A DNA stretch of 64,000 bases from Bdellovibrionales bacterium (lineage in GTDB: Bacteria; Bdellovibrionota; Bdellovibrionia; Bdellovibrionales; UBA1609). Position 1 is the stretch's first letter; every line of letters begins with the position of its first letter. The notes under the pieces are model-generated. The model had not been told where the DNA came from, did no database searches, and worked only from the letters and a program-made list of their open reading frames with translations. Of the stretch, positions 33,745 to 42,995 are shown piece after piece. Both the position numbers and the translations under genes were made by a program. The stretch lies in NCBI GenBank assembly GCA_016716765.1, contig JADJVA010000020.1:1302001-1366000 (forward strand). The letters are read 5' to 3'.

Positions 33745-35377
33745 AGTTCTTTCGGGTCCTCAGGCGGGACAAATTTTCAAGCTCAAAAATGGCACGAACA
33801 CAATTGGTCGCGAGCCAGGCTGCAATGTCATTCTCTCCAGCGCCGGCGTCTCCAAGCAACACGCCAAACTGGACGTCTTTGATGATAAAATAATTATCTC
33901 TGACCTAGGATCTCGCAATGGAACATTTGCAAATGGGGTCAAAATTCAAAGTCTGCGACTAAATGGAAGCGAAAAACTCGCTTTGCATGAAATTATTTTT
34001 GAAATTATCGAAATGAGCCAGGCCGAACTACTTCGACTGACGACTGCTGCCACTGCTCCACAAAACCACCATCAAGCCAGTCCTCAATCAGCCTCCTATC
34101 AACAGCAATTCGGTCAACCCTACGGGAATGTAGGATATCAACATCAACCAGAAACAAATTCCCCTCATCAAGCAACGTCCCATACCTCCCGTGGCCCACA
34201 AGCAAAGGCCACTGTCCTTCTTCTTGCTGAGAAATATCTAAACGAAGTCGTTTTGCCTGGCGTATACAAACTTCCCGAGATAATGGAGTTTCGCCTGGTT
34301 CTCGCCATATTTGTGGGGGCTTTCATCCTATTTGTAACCTCTCTCTCAGCTATTCCACTGATGCGAATCCTTAAGGCCAGTGTAGAAAAAGAGAGTCAGC
34401 GAAGGGCGCTCACCATCGCTCGCACATTGGCAAAAATAAATCGAGCTCCCCTGATGCAAGGAATCGAATCAGCCGTTTCCATTGAAATTGCCCAAAGGGA
34501 ACCTGGAGTGGAAAGGGCTCTCATTATTTCAAATGTGGACGGAAACATCATCGCACCGGCTTCGCTTGCTGGGCAGGTTCCCGATCTTCCCTTTATCCAT
34601 GAGGCGCGTCGAGAAGGAAGAGAAATTGTCAAACAGATTGATGACAGCACAATCGGGGCCTTGGTTCCGATCGAATTTTACAATCCTGAAACGGGATCTC
34701 AAGCGGTCACGGCCTGTGCCGCCGTTATTTACAATATGGGTTCACTGGCCGTAGATGATGCACGCACTCTCAGTCTATTTATTCAGACATTCTTTATCGC
34801 TTTAATCGTCGGCTCTATTCTCTTCTATTTTCTTCTAAAAACAATTGAGTTTCCCTTAGTAACGCTCAACCAACAGCTTGATCTCGCACTAAAGGAAAAC
34901 CATGATAATTTGCGGACCACTTATCAATTTCCGGTCTTGCAAACCTTGGTCTCAAATATCAACAGCGCTCTATCTCGAATGGGAAGCTCGGATCCATCAA
35001 AAAATCCCACCAGAGTCGAGTATGATCGTGGTGCGGAATTGAACAATCTTGTACAGCTTATAGGATTTGGTGCCATTGGAATCACCGCACACGATCTCAC
35101 TATTCAATCTGTTAATCCCGAATTTGAAGATCGAACAGGAATGAAATCCTCGGATCTCGTCTTCCAAACTGTTGACAGAATCACAGATCAGGCTATGCGC
35201 CTGAGCATCAGGGATCTCATAGAGAGAGCCCTTCAGAATCCTCACCAGATCGCATCGAATGATCTTGATATCCGCGGAGAAACATTCGAAATAGCTCTTC
35301 AGGCAGTTCATGGCAGCGACCAAGTGGCTTACTTTATTGTGAGCATCTTGCCCTCTTACCAAGGAGGTAACTCCTAA
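33731..35377 (+). CDS. FHA-domain membrane sensor with PAS-like C-terminus
   Basis: A 548-residue protein. An N-terminal FHA domain (residues ~1-95) has the full phospho-threonine site: IGREPGC, SKQH, SRNGT. A Gln/His-rich linker (~105-155) leads to TM1 (~188-211), a ~135-residue periplasmic sensor-like domain, TM2 (~348-369), a coiled stretch, and a PAS-like domain (~440-540; GIT..DLTIQSVNPEFEDRTGMK). No kinase or cyclase domain follows, so it probably senses and recruits a partner. Start: ATG with GGAG nine bases upstream; the frame is open for seven more codons into the DUF192 gene. A strong AAGGAGG near its end serves the next gene. Confidence 0.83.
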   Translation: MWALRVLSGPQAGQIFKLKNGTNTIGREPGCNVILSSAGVSKQHAKLDVFDDKIIISDLGSRNGTFANGVKIQSLRLNGSEKLALHEIIFEIIEMSQAELLRLTTAATAPQNHHQASPQSASYQQQFGQPYGNVGYQHQPETNSPHQATSHTSRGPQAKATVLLLAEKYLNEVVLPGVYKLPEIMEFRLVLAIFVGAFILFVTSLSAIPLMRILKASVEKESQRRALTIARTLAKINRAPLMQGIESAVSIEIAQREPGVERALIISNVDGNIIAPASLAGQVPDLPFIHEARREGREIVKQIDDSTIGALVPIEFYNPETGSQAVTACAAVIYNMGSLAVDDARTLSLFIQTFFIALIVGSILFYFLLKTIEFPLVTLNQQLDLALKENHDNLRTTYQFPVLQTLVSNINSALSRMGSSDPSKNPTRVEYDRGAELNNLVQLIGFGAIGITAHDLTIQSVNPEFEDRTGMKSSDLVFQTVDRITDQAMRLSIRDLIERALQNPHQIASNDLDIRGETFEIALQAVHGSDQVAYFIVSILPSYQGGNS

Positions 35378-36402
35378 TGACTGAGGGAAGTTTTGCTCCA
35401 TCTATACCCCCCGGGTTTGAATTCTCTCTCGTTGTAATGAACGGGAAGGACCAAGGGGTGACTTATCGTTTGACTGGACAACGAGTAACGCTCGGACGCG
35501 GAGAGGAGAACGATATCCAATTCCAAAGCGATATGAAGTGCAGTCGCCAACACGCAGTCATAGAATTTGGAGAACATGGGGTGTTCATTGAAAACATCTC
35601 TGATTCAAATGTCTTGATTGTGGATAAAATCGAGGTGCAAAAATCCCGAATAAAAAACCTCTCGCATATTGTTCTGGGGGAAACTGAGTTAAAACTAAGG
35701 ATCAAAACTCCCCAAGACCTGGGCCTCGTTGCTGTTCCCAATCAAATCGCAGCTTCTTCCATACCAACAAGTCCAAAGACACTTGGCCCAGGATCCGGAA
35801 GGTCAAACCACAACTTTCAGGGAAGCTTCCATCAACAGTCTTCCTCGTCCCAATCCCAATCCCGCAACTCTTCGTCAATGATTCGCTATCTAGTTGGTGG
35901 CTTAGCCATCCTTTTTTTATATCTGATCTTGTCTGAAACCTCAAAAAAGAAGGATATCACTGAGATCCGCACAGATGAGGCCGTCGATGCGGAAATAGAA
36001 AAGACTCAAAAATTACGTGAATCAGTCATAGAGCAGCGTCAAAAGCAGGGAAAAAATTCCCAGCAATACAATGAAGCGCAGGCCGTCTATCTTCAGGGAT
36101 TTCGCGACTACAAGCAAGGTATCTATGGCCGATCCCTTGAACTGTTTCAAGCATGCCTTTCCCTTTTTCCTGAACATACTCTTTGTTTGCGTTATTTAAA
36201 ACTGGCACAGAGAAAGTACAATGAATTGACTCAATACCATATGATTTTGGGACGGAAGTATCGGGAACACGCCCAATTCTCAGCTTGTAAGGCATCTTTT
36301 CGAAATGTCATGGTCATGGTCGTCGATGCAAATAGCGCCATCTACAAAGAAGCAAAGGCCAACTATGACGCATGTGACACGATGGTTGAGGAAAGATATT
36401 GA
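35377..36402 (+). CDS. FHA-domain, TM, TPR-like protein
   Basis: A 341-residue protein. The FHA domain (~15-110) keeps LGRGEENDIQ and CSRQHAVIEF but lacks the Asn-Gly turn (has SDSNVLIVD), so phosphopeptide binding may be altered. A Ser/Gln-rich linker (~140-168) leads to one helix (YLVGGLAILFLYLIL), then a periplasmic helical region (~230-335) resembling TPR repeats (AVYLQGFRDYKQGIYGRSLELFQACLSLFP). The ATG overlaps the preceding stop by one base behind AAGGAGG. It would place FHA in the cytoplasm and TPR in the periplasm. Confidence 0.8.
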   Translation: MTEGSFAPSIPPGFEFSLVVMNGKDQGVTYRLTGQRVTLGRGEENDIQFQSDMKCSRQHAVIEFGEHGVFIENISDSNVLIVDKIEVQKSRIKNLSHIVLGETELKLRIKTPQDLGLVAVPNQIAASSIPTSPKTLGPGSGRSNHNFQGSFHQQSSSSQSQSRNSSSMIRYLVGGLAILFLYLILSETSKKKDITEIRTDEAVDAEIEKTQKLRESVIEQRQKQGKNSQQYNEAQAVYLQGFRDYKQGIYGRSLELFQACLSLFPEHTLCLRYLKLAQRKYNELTQYHMILGRKYREHAQFSACKASFRNVMVMVVDANSAIYKEAKANYDACDTMVEERY

Positions 36403-38468
36403 TGGCTAAACTGGTCATAAGGCTCCATGGTAAGAAATTTATGACCGTCGACCTCGTCGATGGTAAGCAATATTTTGCCGGGCGCAACCAAAATTGTGAG
36501 ATCCCTCTCAATAACCAAAAGGGAATTTCTCGAAGTCATTTAAAAATTTTTCAGAAAAACGAAATCTGGATCGCCGAGCTCGTTTCGCGCTATGGTAGTC
36601 TCATTTTTGAAGGCGAGTCCGCTGAATCAATTCAATTAGAGAAAAATTTAGTCTTCCAAGTTCCTCCTTATGAGTTCTCATTTCAAGAGTCAGCAACAAC
36701 CCCCTCCGATACCGACCACCCAAATAAAAACGAAAAATCAGCTGTCGCAACTTTGAGTCCAAAATCCAACAGTAGAAACAATACCTCCGGCAATCCAATA
36801 AATAACGATCAGTTCTTTCCTGCTAACGAACCGCAACCGTCCACTCATAAAAGAGGTGAACTCATCACCTCAGATATGAAAGCAAATAGTATTTCCCGCG
36901 AGGGCAATTTAGAGGCCACAGCTCCCGGCATTAACAACTTGTCTGCCTTCTTACGAATTAAGTTTCCTGACCGCGACAGAGATGAGGTTCTTGAACTGGT
37001 AGGGCATCTCTGGGTTGCAGGACGAGACGCGAATTGCGAAATACCCATCGAAGATGGACATGTCAGTCGCAACCATTTTGAACTGAGTCAAACAAATGAT
37101 GGGATGTATATAACCGACCTTGGCAGCGCAAACGGAACTTCAATAAATGGTCAAATACTCACCCCACATGAGCCCTTCAAGATAGTTAGTGGCGATCATA
37201 TTACAATCATGGATCTCACGATTATTCTTGAAATGAGGGATCGGGATTTCAAAAATAAGCTGATGGTTGCTAGTCAAATGCCACTTCCCGATCAACCCGC
37301 GCAAATGTTACTACCTGCTCCATTCAATCCAAACATATACTTTGACCCAGAGGGGCCATCTGCCGTCAGACTCGAGGCTCCTCCCCCCGTGGGGCTCAAA
37401 GGATTCATAGCTAGTTTAAAAAGAAATAAGGTCCGTCTGGCCCTTGTTCTCTCCGTACCTTTACTCTTCCTTGGTTCCTTATTTAATTCAGAGACAAATA
37501 AAACCCAAAAAGCCACCTCCTCAAGTAAAGAGGGATCAAGTTTTGACAGACTTAGTCCCGAAAAGAAATTTGCCGTAAAGGACATCTTTAATCTCGCTCG
37601 GGGACATTACACACAAGGAAGGTATGAGCTTTGCGTCGCGGAGCTAATAAAGTTGCATGAGATTATCCCACTCTATGAAGATTCAAAATCACTTCAAGCT
37701 CACTGCACACAGGGTTCTGAGATGACTCGGGAAAATCAGGAACTCGAACGAAAAGAGCGAGCCCGAATAGAAACTCAACAGAAGATTTCATTCATCGTAA
37801 AAGACTGTAAATCACGTTTGGGCCACGGCGCCTCTGTTGACGAGGCAAAGGAATGCTTGAGTTTGGCGATCGAACTAGATCCCAGTAACTCGGGAGTAGT
37901 CAGCATTCTTTCAGAAATCCAGGCCAAAGAGGATGCCGACAAACAGGAACAAGCCGATGCCCTTGCAAGACAGTCTCGGAACAGGGCAGGAGAATCCCAA
38001 TATCGAAAAGCCAAGGAATTATATAAAAAGGGACGACTCAACGATTCCATAAGTGAATTCGAAAGATTTCTTCGCGGTGGATATCCTGGTCTGCAAAATC
38101 TCGAAAATATTGCGACTCGCGAGCTTGCCAGCACCAAAAAGGAATTGGACAAAAAAATTCAGACTGGACTCTCTCTTTGCAAAAGCCATTATGAAAAGAA
38201 AAACTATCGACCAGCTATAGAAGCCTGCGATCAAGCCCTTAACGAAGACCCGAACAACAAGGAGGTCCTTTCAACGAGAGATCAAGTTCTCTCAGACCTT
38301 CGTCGAGAAATGAGATCAATTTACGAGGACAGCGCCCTTGAGGAGAGCCTGGGTGAAATTGAAGGTGCAAAGGAAAAGTGGAAGAAGATTCTCCAAAATG
38401 ATATCGAGTCCGACGAATACTATCAAAGAGCCAAACGAAAATTGCAAAAATATGGAACCGGAAGCTGA
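36402..38468 (+). CDS. double FHA-domain, TM, TPR-like protein
   Basis: A 688-residue protein. FHA-a (~1-95) has AGRNQNCEI and GISRSHLKIF but no NG turn; FHA-b (~180-275) is canonical (AGRDANCEIP, VSRNHFEL, SANGTSING). They are joined by a ~80-residue polar linker. One helix (VRLALVLSVPLLFLGSLF, ~344-361) precedes a ~320-residue helical region with TPR-like units (YRKAKELYKKGRLNDSISEFERFL; CKSHYEKKNYRPAIEACDQAL). The architecture is a longer version of the preceding gene, suggesting duplication. ATG lies on the last base of the upstream stop; the TTG one codon earlier is less likely. Confidence 0.82.
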   Translation: MAKLVIRLHGKKFMTVDLVDGKQYFAGRNQNCEIPLNNQKGISRSHLKIFQKNEIWIAELVSRYGSLIFEGESAESIQLEKNLVFQVPPYEFSFQESATTPSDTDHPNKNEKSAVATLSPKSNSRNNTSGNPINNDQFFPANEPQPSTHKRGELITSDMKANSISREGNLEATAPGINNLSAFLRIKFPDRDRDEVLELVGHLWVAGRDANCEIPIEDGHVSRNHFELSQTNDGMYITDLGSANGTSINGQILTPHEPFKIVSGDHITIMDLTIILEMRDRDFKNKLMVASQMPLPDQPAQMLLPAPFNPNIYFDPEGPSAVRLEAPPPVGLKGFIASLKRNKVRLALVLSVPLLFLGSLFNSETNKTQKATSSSKEGSSFDRLSPEKKFAVKDIFNLARGHYTQGRYELCVAELIKLHEIIPLYEDSKSLQAHCTQGSEMTRENQELERKERARIETQQKISFIVKDCKSRLGHGASVDEAKECLSLAIELDPSNSGVVSILSEIQAKEDADKQEQADALARQSRNRAGESQYRKAKELYKKGRLNDSISEFERFLRGGYPGLQNLENIATRELASTKKELDKKIQTGLSLCKSHYEKKNYRPAIEACDQALNEDPNNKEVLSTRDQVLSDLRREMRSIYEDSALEESLGEIEGAKEKWKKILQNDIESDEYYQRAKRKLQKYGTGS

Positions 38469-39149
38469 ATGAAACTAGTAGAAAGATCCTACAACGGACG
38501 ATTCTCCCGCCCTCGTCCTGAAATCTTTATTGAGGAGCAGTCGGGACTCCTCATTGTTGCTACTCCGTGGGGCTCCCGAAATGCAGCACGAAAGGCCATT
38601 CAAACCATTACTGAATTTTTTCTAGCCGCCAAAGATGACATTGAAGTGACATCCCCTTTTCAAAAGCTCACTTGCCTTTCGTCTATCGCCAATTCTCTGA
38701 GAACGGCCGTCATGCTGGCTAACGATCTCGTCTATCAGGAAGAAAATCGCGAGGAATATCTCTCTAGCCTTGAGCTTTTCGCTGCCGCTATCTCTGCAAA
38801 TGAACTTTCTTTTGTTCAATTGGGCCATCCTCAAGTTTTTTTGGATAGAAATGGGTACCCTCCCATAACCAGTGGTTCGCTTACTGATTTGTCTCTTGAT
38901 TTCAGTAGGAAGGGCAATGTTTTGCCCCCACTGCCTAGCACTCTTTTGGGAGTTCATTCTACAAGTGCCTTGAATATTCGAACGATTCGCGTAAACAAAG
39001 AAGATCGCCTGCTTCTCGTTAGCCACTCATTCATGCCAAGTTCATTTTTCAATCTAGGATTCGAGGAAAGATCGATCGAAAAAATATCCTCAATTATTTC
39101 AAAGCAATCGCCCCAGGAACCCTTTTGGGTTGGACAGGTGACTTTTTAG
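38469..39149 (+). CDS. PP2C-like pseudophosphatase
   Basis: A 226-residue protein whose strand order resembles PPM/PP2C phosphatases: EQSGLLIVATPWGSRNAARKA at the position of the DGMGGH motif, NELSFVQLGHPQVFLDRNG at the GDSRAYL motif, and EDRLLLVSHSFMPS at the CSDGL motif. In each the metal-binding Asp is absent (Thr, His, His), so catalysis is unlikely. This is my alignment by eye. It begins directly after the FHA/TPR stop and ends the operon. A phosphoprotein-binding or regulatory role with the FHA proteins is plausible. It overlaps the reverse gene downstream by 4 bp. Confidence 0.62.
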   Translation: MKLVERSYNGRFSRPRPEIFIEEQSGLLIVATPWGSRNAARKAIQTITEFFLAAKDDIEVTSPFQKLTCLSSIANSLRTAVMLANDLVYQEENREEYLSSLELFAAAISANELSFVQLGHPQVFLDRNGYPPITSGSLTDLSLDFSRKGNVLPPLPSTLLGVHSTSALNIRTIRVNKEDRLLLVSHSFMPSSFFNLGFEERSIEKISSIISKQSPQEPFWVGQVTF

Positions 39150-40105
39150 AGTTCCACATCGCGATCTTTATCTCCCGATTCATCATTATAGTATTTTTCA
39201 ATATCATATGATTTGGCTGGATTATCACTTTTTTCGGTAGACTTCTGCGGCTTTTTTGGTGGTGGTGTGCGTACGGATTGCGAGGAATCTTTCTTGTATT
39301 TAATTGGCTTTGCAGTTTCTTTTTTTGAAGGCTCCTTTTTTGTCTTGACCGGCTTCTTTGCAATTTCATCATTCGGGTCAGACAACTTCTGGTGAGATTC
39401 CTTGATTACCTGAGTTTCTTCTCTTCGCGGCTTCTTTTTTTTCGGTTTTGGATTCGTTACCTTTGGCTCAGCAAAATCGGACTCGAAATCTTCAAAGTCA
39501 TCAGAGCTATCCTCTGATTCAGCTGATTGCGGTTCTGTCTCCTGACGTTTCTTATATTTTGAGTCAAAATAGTAAGTGATTCCAATTCCGCCTTGAAGTC
39601 CGCCCGATGTTCGCCCACTGAGATAAAGCACAGGAGAAACCTCCAACCGAAGAGACCAAATTGCCTTCGGCAAGAGGTATTCAAAGGCGCCCCCCGCCCT
39701 TAATCCCAACTGCGATTCCTCTTCCCTTTTGTCCCCTAAATAAACGCCAGCTACAATTCCGCCAAATACAGAAAACATGACCGTTCCCACACTTTGGCTC
39801 ATTTTCCACCGATCATCTTCACTCAACAAATAATAGATATAATTCGCATCAAAAATGAGAAACTCATCAAGCTGATATCCAAAATCTGCATTCCACGCTC
39901 TTTTCCAATTGAGCCACTTTTGATATCGAATTGAAATCGGCTGACCTATCATCCCAGCCAATCCATATTGACCAGACTTAAATCCTGGAAAACGCGAATC
40001 ACCCTGCGAAACAGTCTGTACCGCAGAGCTCGAATACGAGAGCGGGCAAAAAAATAGACTGAAAACCACCGCAGGCAGAAGAAGGAATTTTATCTGAGCA
40101 TCCAC
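39146..40105 (-). CDS. outer-membrane barrel-like protein with Lys/Pro-rich tail
   Basis: A 319-residue exported protein. The signal peptide is IKFLLLPAVVFSLFFCPLSYSSSA. Residues ~40-185 are beta-rich (NADFGYQLDEFLIFDANYIYY, FGGIVAGVYLGDKR, GGLQGGIGITYYFDSKY) and fit a short barrel. From ~190 the chain is low-complexity, rich in Glu, Ser, Lys and Pro (KPKKKKPRREET, PPPKKPQKSTEK), which would lie in the periplasm or bind peptidoglycan or polyanion. No family is recognised. Confidence 0.68.
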   Translation of the reverse strand: MDAQIKFLLLPAVVFSLFFCPLSYSSSAVQTVSQGDSRFPGFKSGQYGLAGMIGQPISIRYQKWLNWKRAWNADFGYQLDEFLIFDANYIYYLLSEDDRWKMSQSVGTVMFSVFGGIVAGVYLGDKREEESQLGLRAGGAFEYLLPKAIWSLRLEVSPVLYLSGRTSGGLQGGIGITYYFDSKYKKRQETEPQSAESEDSSDDFEDFESDFAEPKVTNPKPKKKKPRREETQVIKESHQKLSDPNDEIAKKPVKTKKEPSKKETAKPIKYKKDSSQSVRTPPPKKPQKSTEKSDNPAKSYDIEKYYNDESGDKDRDVEL

Positions 40106-40184
40106 TCTAACTTCCCCTTACATCTCATCAAACGCGAATACCTAAAAGATTGAATTATTCCATAAAATAAGACTTAATATTAAT

Positions 40185-40988
40185 ATGAATGTTCCCATAA
40201 AGACAGCTGAATACGAACATCTTGATGAGTTGCCACCCATTTCGGGGGCCGCTTACGGCCCTTTTACTAGTCGACTTCTGGGCCCAGTGCTAGGAATCAA
40301 TTTTTTCAACGAAAAAAAAGTGTGCTCCTTTGATTGCCCCTATTGCGAACTTGGGCGTACGACTATTCGAATGAATCAATTGAAAAGGGAATTGCCTTTT
40401 TCACCACCTGAGCAGTTAATTTTGGAAATCCGCAATAAGTTAAAAGAATTTTCTCAGTCCTCCTTCAGTAAACTGCTTATTTCAGGAAATGGAGAACCCA
40501 CTTTATATCCCCATTTGCCAGAGATTATCGATCTCCTGATCACCGCAAGAGACGAATATTTTGGAAAATTACCTATCGCCCTTATGACTAACGGAGTCCA
40601 CCTTGACAATCGCAGAACATTGGAATGTCTAGATAAATTGGACGAAGTATTGGTGAAACTTGACGCAGGAAATGAATCCGTCTTTAAGTTGGTAAATAAT
40701 CCCATCGTCAGAGCTCATCTCCCAAAGGTCATTTCTGGAACCCGCAAGCTGAAATCATTTACTATACAGTCATTTTTTGTTCGGGGAATTATCGATAATA
40801 CTAAAGATGCCATGATTGATGAATGGATTGAGGTTGTCGGTATGATGAAACCTGAAAAAATTTACCTTTATACTTTAAAACACACTCCTCCAATCAAAGG
40901 GCTGATTAAGGCCGATGAAGACACACTTTACACGATAGCCTCAAAACTCAAGCGGCGCACTCAAATCGAGGCACTCGTATTTCCCTGA
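40185..40988 (+). CDS. radical SAM protein
   Basis: A 267-residue single-domain radical SAM enzyme. The cluster motif is VCSFDCPYCELGRT (CxxxCxxC), with ISGNGEPTLYPHLPEII as the SAM-binding strand and KLDAGNESVFKLVN later. It resembles the short iron-sulfur oxidoreductases related to wyosine-type enzymes; the substrate is unknown. No auxiliary cluster domain is visible. The ATG has no clear Shine-Dalgarno, and an AT-rich TAATAT lies just upstream, so it may be leaderless. Confidence 0.85.
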   Translation: MNVPIKTAEYEHLDELPPISGAAYGPFTSRLLGPVLGINFFNEKKVCSFDCPYCELGRTTIRMNQLKRELPFSPPEQLILEIRNKLKEFSQSSFSKLLISGNGEPTLYPHLPEIIDLLITARDEYFGKLPIALMTNGVHLDNRRTLECLDKLDEVLVKLDAGNESVFKLVNNPIVRAHLPKVISGTRKLKSFTIQSFFVRGIIDNTKDAMIDEWIEVVGMMKPEKIYLYTLKHTPPIKGLIKADEDTLYTIASKLKRRTQIEALVFP

Positions 40989-41010
40989 AGGGACACACGC
41001 ACTTCCTCGA

Positions 41011-42861
41011 TTACAGTGGATTCTCGCCCTGAAGAATTTGATTGACCATCTTTGCGTATCTTTGATTTTCGGGCAAAGAAAGAAATAATTCAGCTAAGGA
41101 GGGTTCGCTCGGCTCTTCAATGTTCACATCCCACTTTAAACTATTTACGTAATTCCATCCTGCTATACGACGATCAGTCAAGTTCTGATGGAACAGGCGA
41201 GTGAATTGCTCACGCGCCAGCTGTTTTGACCCAAGATTCTTTTCCTCTATCCAACGCAATAAGCTCATGAGCACTTCGTCCTCACATTCGTGAGGTTTCG
41301 GACGTTGAAATCGTTTTTTACCCCAAAGAAAAATGCCTTGGCAGCCATGTGACGAAAGACGAAAGGACCTACCCAAATTTTTTTCACCGACATATCTCCA
41401 TGTCTCCTTGTTGTATCTTTCCCCCAATACCCTGAGCCACTTCCAATTTTTTTCGCGCAAAGCAATCAGAGCCTTCCAACCCCAGAGTTGTTGATCCCAA
41501 GGCGCTGCCCGAGTGAGACCAACAAGCTTCTTTATTAAGAATTCACTGCTTTTTTCCTCAAGCCACAATGCTTTTCCGATCTGAAGCTTTTCCACCAATA
41601 TCTGAGGTGGAAAGGACCATGGCACAAAGGCCTTATTTTGAAGCGACAACAAAATCTCATTGGAAATGGACCGAAAAATCTGGTCACTCTCAGAAAGAGG
41701 TGCAATTTCTTGCCTATCAATAAGAGTATTAAAGACCTTTACCTTCTCGTCGTACAAAAGAAGGTAATGCCCTCGCCGCAGAGAAAAGCGGCTACCTCCC
41801 AGTCCACGCCATTGTGGCCACCCAGACTCCACCAATATAAGTCTATCCTGATCCCAAGACACTTGTGGTCGATCCAAAGCGCCAAGAAGGGAGACCACTG
41901 GCAAGCGCTCCTCACCACTTTGTGCAAGGGGCATCCCAAAAAAATCAAATAGAGTCACACCAACATCAACGAGAGAAACATTTTTGTCTATCTTCCATTC
42001 TAGACCAAGATCACGCTTGCTTCTCGCCGGCTTGATATATAGCGCAACCTGTGACGCCTCAGAATGAAGATCATAAGCTTCGAGCTCTCCTGGTCGCTGC
42101 ACTTTTGACCTTCCATTGAGTCCAACCAGTATGACAGTCGTGCTATCCCACCGACCCAACGCCCTTAAGTCAGTAATGAGAGATCCCAAACTTTCCCCCA
42201 CCTCCCTTAGTTGACCCGAAGAAGATTTCTCACGTATTTCTCCAAAGTCATTTTTAGTTTCTATTCCGGGAAACTGAAGGTCTGGGACATAAATGAAGGA
42301 AAAAAACGGGTCATGAAGCGATTCCTTTTTAAGCCAATTCAAAAATTCGCCAAAATTCTCCTCGACTGGACGATACGGATGGCTTGCCGTGGGATTGACA
42401 TTGTCCTCAAAAACCTCGAAGCCCTGTGCAAATCCAGATTTTCGCCAGATTGGAGGCCCCCCTGAAAAAAATGAGGTTCGGTACTTTTTTTCAATCGCAG
42501 TTTCTTGGATAGTTTTAAAATGGGCGCTGAGGTACTGAAAACCGTTATGCCAAACCCCGTGCTCAAACGGGTAACGCCCTGTCAAAATTGAAGCTATGGC
42601 CGCCTGACTCATTATTGAGGAGGTATATGCATGTGTGAAACGCACAGATTCTTCACAGAAAACATGAAACCCTGAGAAATCACGGAGAGATACGGTCTCT
42701 TGGGTGCCGCAGGAAAAGGAATCAAAGCCAAGATATTCTACCGCGACAACCAACAGAGACGGTGAAGATCGATCCCGCCACCCACAGCTGGTTAGGAACA
42801 CGGCAAAAAATATAGAAATGCAAACGTAGTTTTGAAGTCTCAACACGTCCTGAGTGTTCAC
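41011..42861 (-). CDS. sulfatase-like (alkaline phosphatase superfamily) lipoprotein
   Basis: A 616-residue lipoprotein: IFFAVFLTSCG gives a lipobox cysteine. SLLVVAVEYLGFDSFSCG is the N-terminal metal strand with Glu in place of the first Asp; SQAAIASILTGRYPFEHGV is the nucleophile region. A Ser occupies the sulfatase Cys position but the following Pro and Arg are absent, so formylglycine maturation is not expected. STTVILVGLNGRS fits the D-N/H metal strand poorly. The last ~200 residues are helical and unassigned. It could be a phosphotransferase or an inactive relative. GTG start behind GGAG. Confidence 0.72.
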   Translation of the reverse strand: MNTQDVLRLQNYVCISIFFAVFLTSCGWRDRSSPSLLVVAVEYLGFDSFSCGTQETVSLRDFSGFHVFCEESVRFTHAYTSSIMSQAAIASILTGRYPFEHGVWHNGFQYLSAHFKTIQETAIEKKYRTSFFSGGPPIWRKSGFAQGFEVFEDNVNPTASHPYRPVEENFGEFLNWLKKESLHDPFFSFIYVPDLQFPGIETKNDFGEIREKSSSGQLREVGESLGSLITDLRALGRWDSTTVILVGLNGRSKVQRPGELEAYDLHSEASQVALYIKPARSKRDLGLEWKIDKNVSLVDVGVTLFDFFGMPLAQSGEERLPVVSLLGALDRPQVSWDQDRLILVESGWPQWRGLGGSRFSLRRGHYLLLYDEKVKVFNTLIDRQEIAPLSESDQIFRSISNEILLSLQNKAFVPWSFPPQILVEKLQIGKALWLEEKSSEFLIKKLVGLTRAAPWDQQLWGWKALIALREKNWKWLRVLGERYNKETWRYVGEKNLGRSFRLSSHGCQGIFLWGKKRFQRPKPHECEDEVLMSLLRWIEEKNLGSKQLAREQFTRLFHQNLTDRRIAGWNYVNSLKWDVNIEEPSEPSLAELFLSLPENQRYAKMVNQILQGENPL

Positions 42862-42995
42862 GATTGCTCCCCATAAGTGAATATTTCTTCGATGTTAACG
42901 CTGATCATCATCCCTCTTGACCCCTCGTCCGCGCCCCGTAGATAATAAACAGATCTCGAATATTCATATTGTATCTCCACCAGGAGTTCTCGAAC

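Noticed and set aside
40160..40184. Leaderless promoter for the radical SAM gene
   Set aside because: TAATAT next to the start is suggestive, but the region is AT-rich and no -35 stands out.
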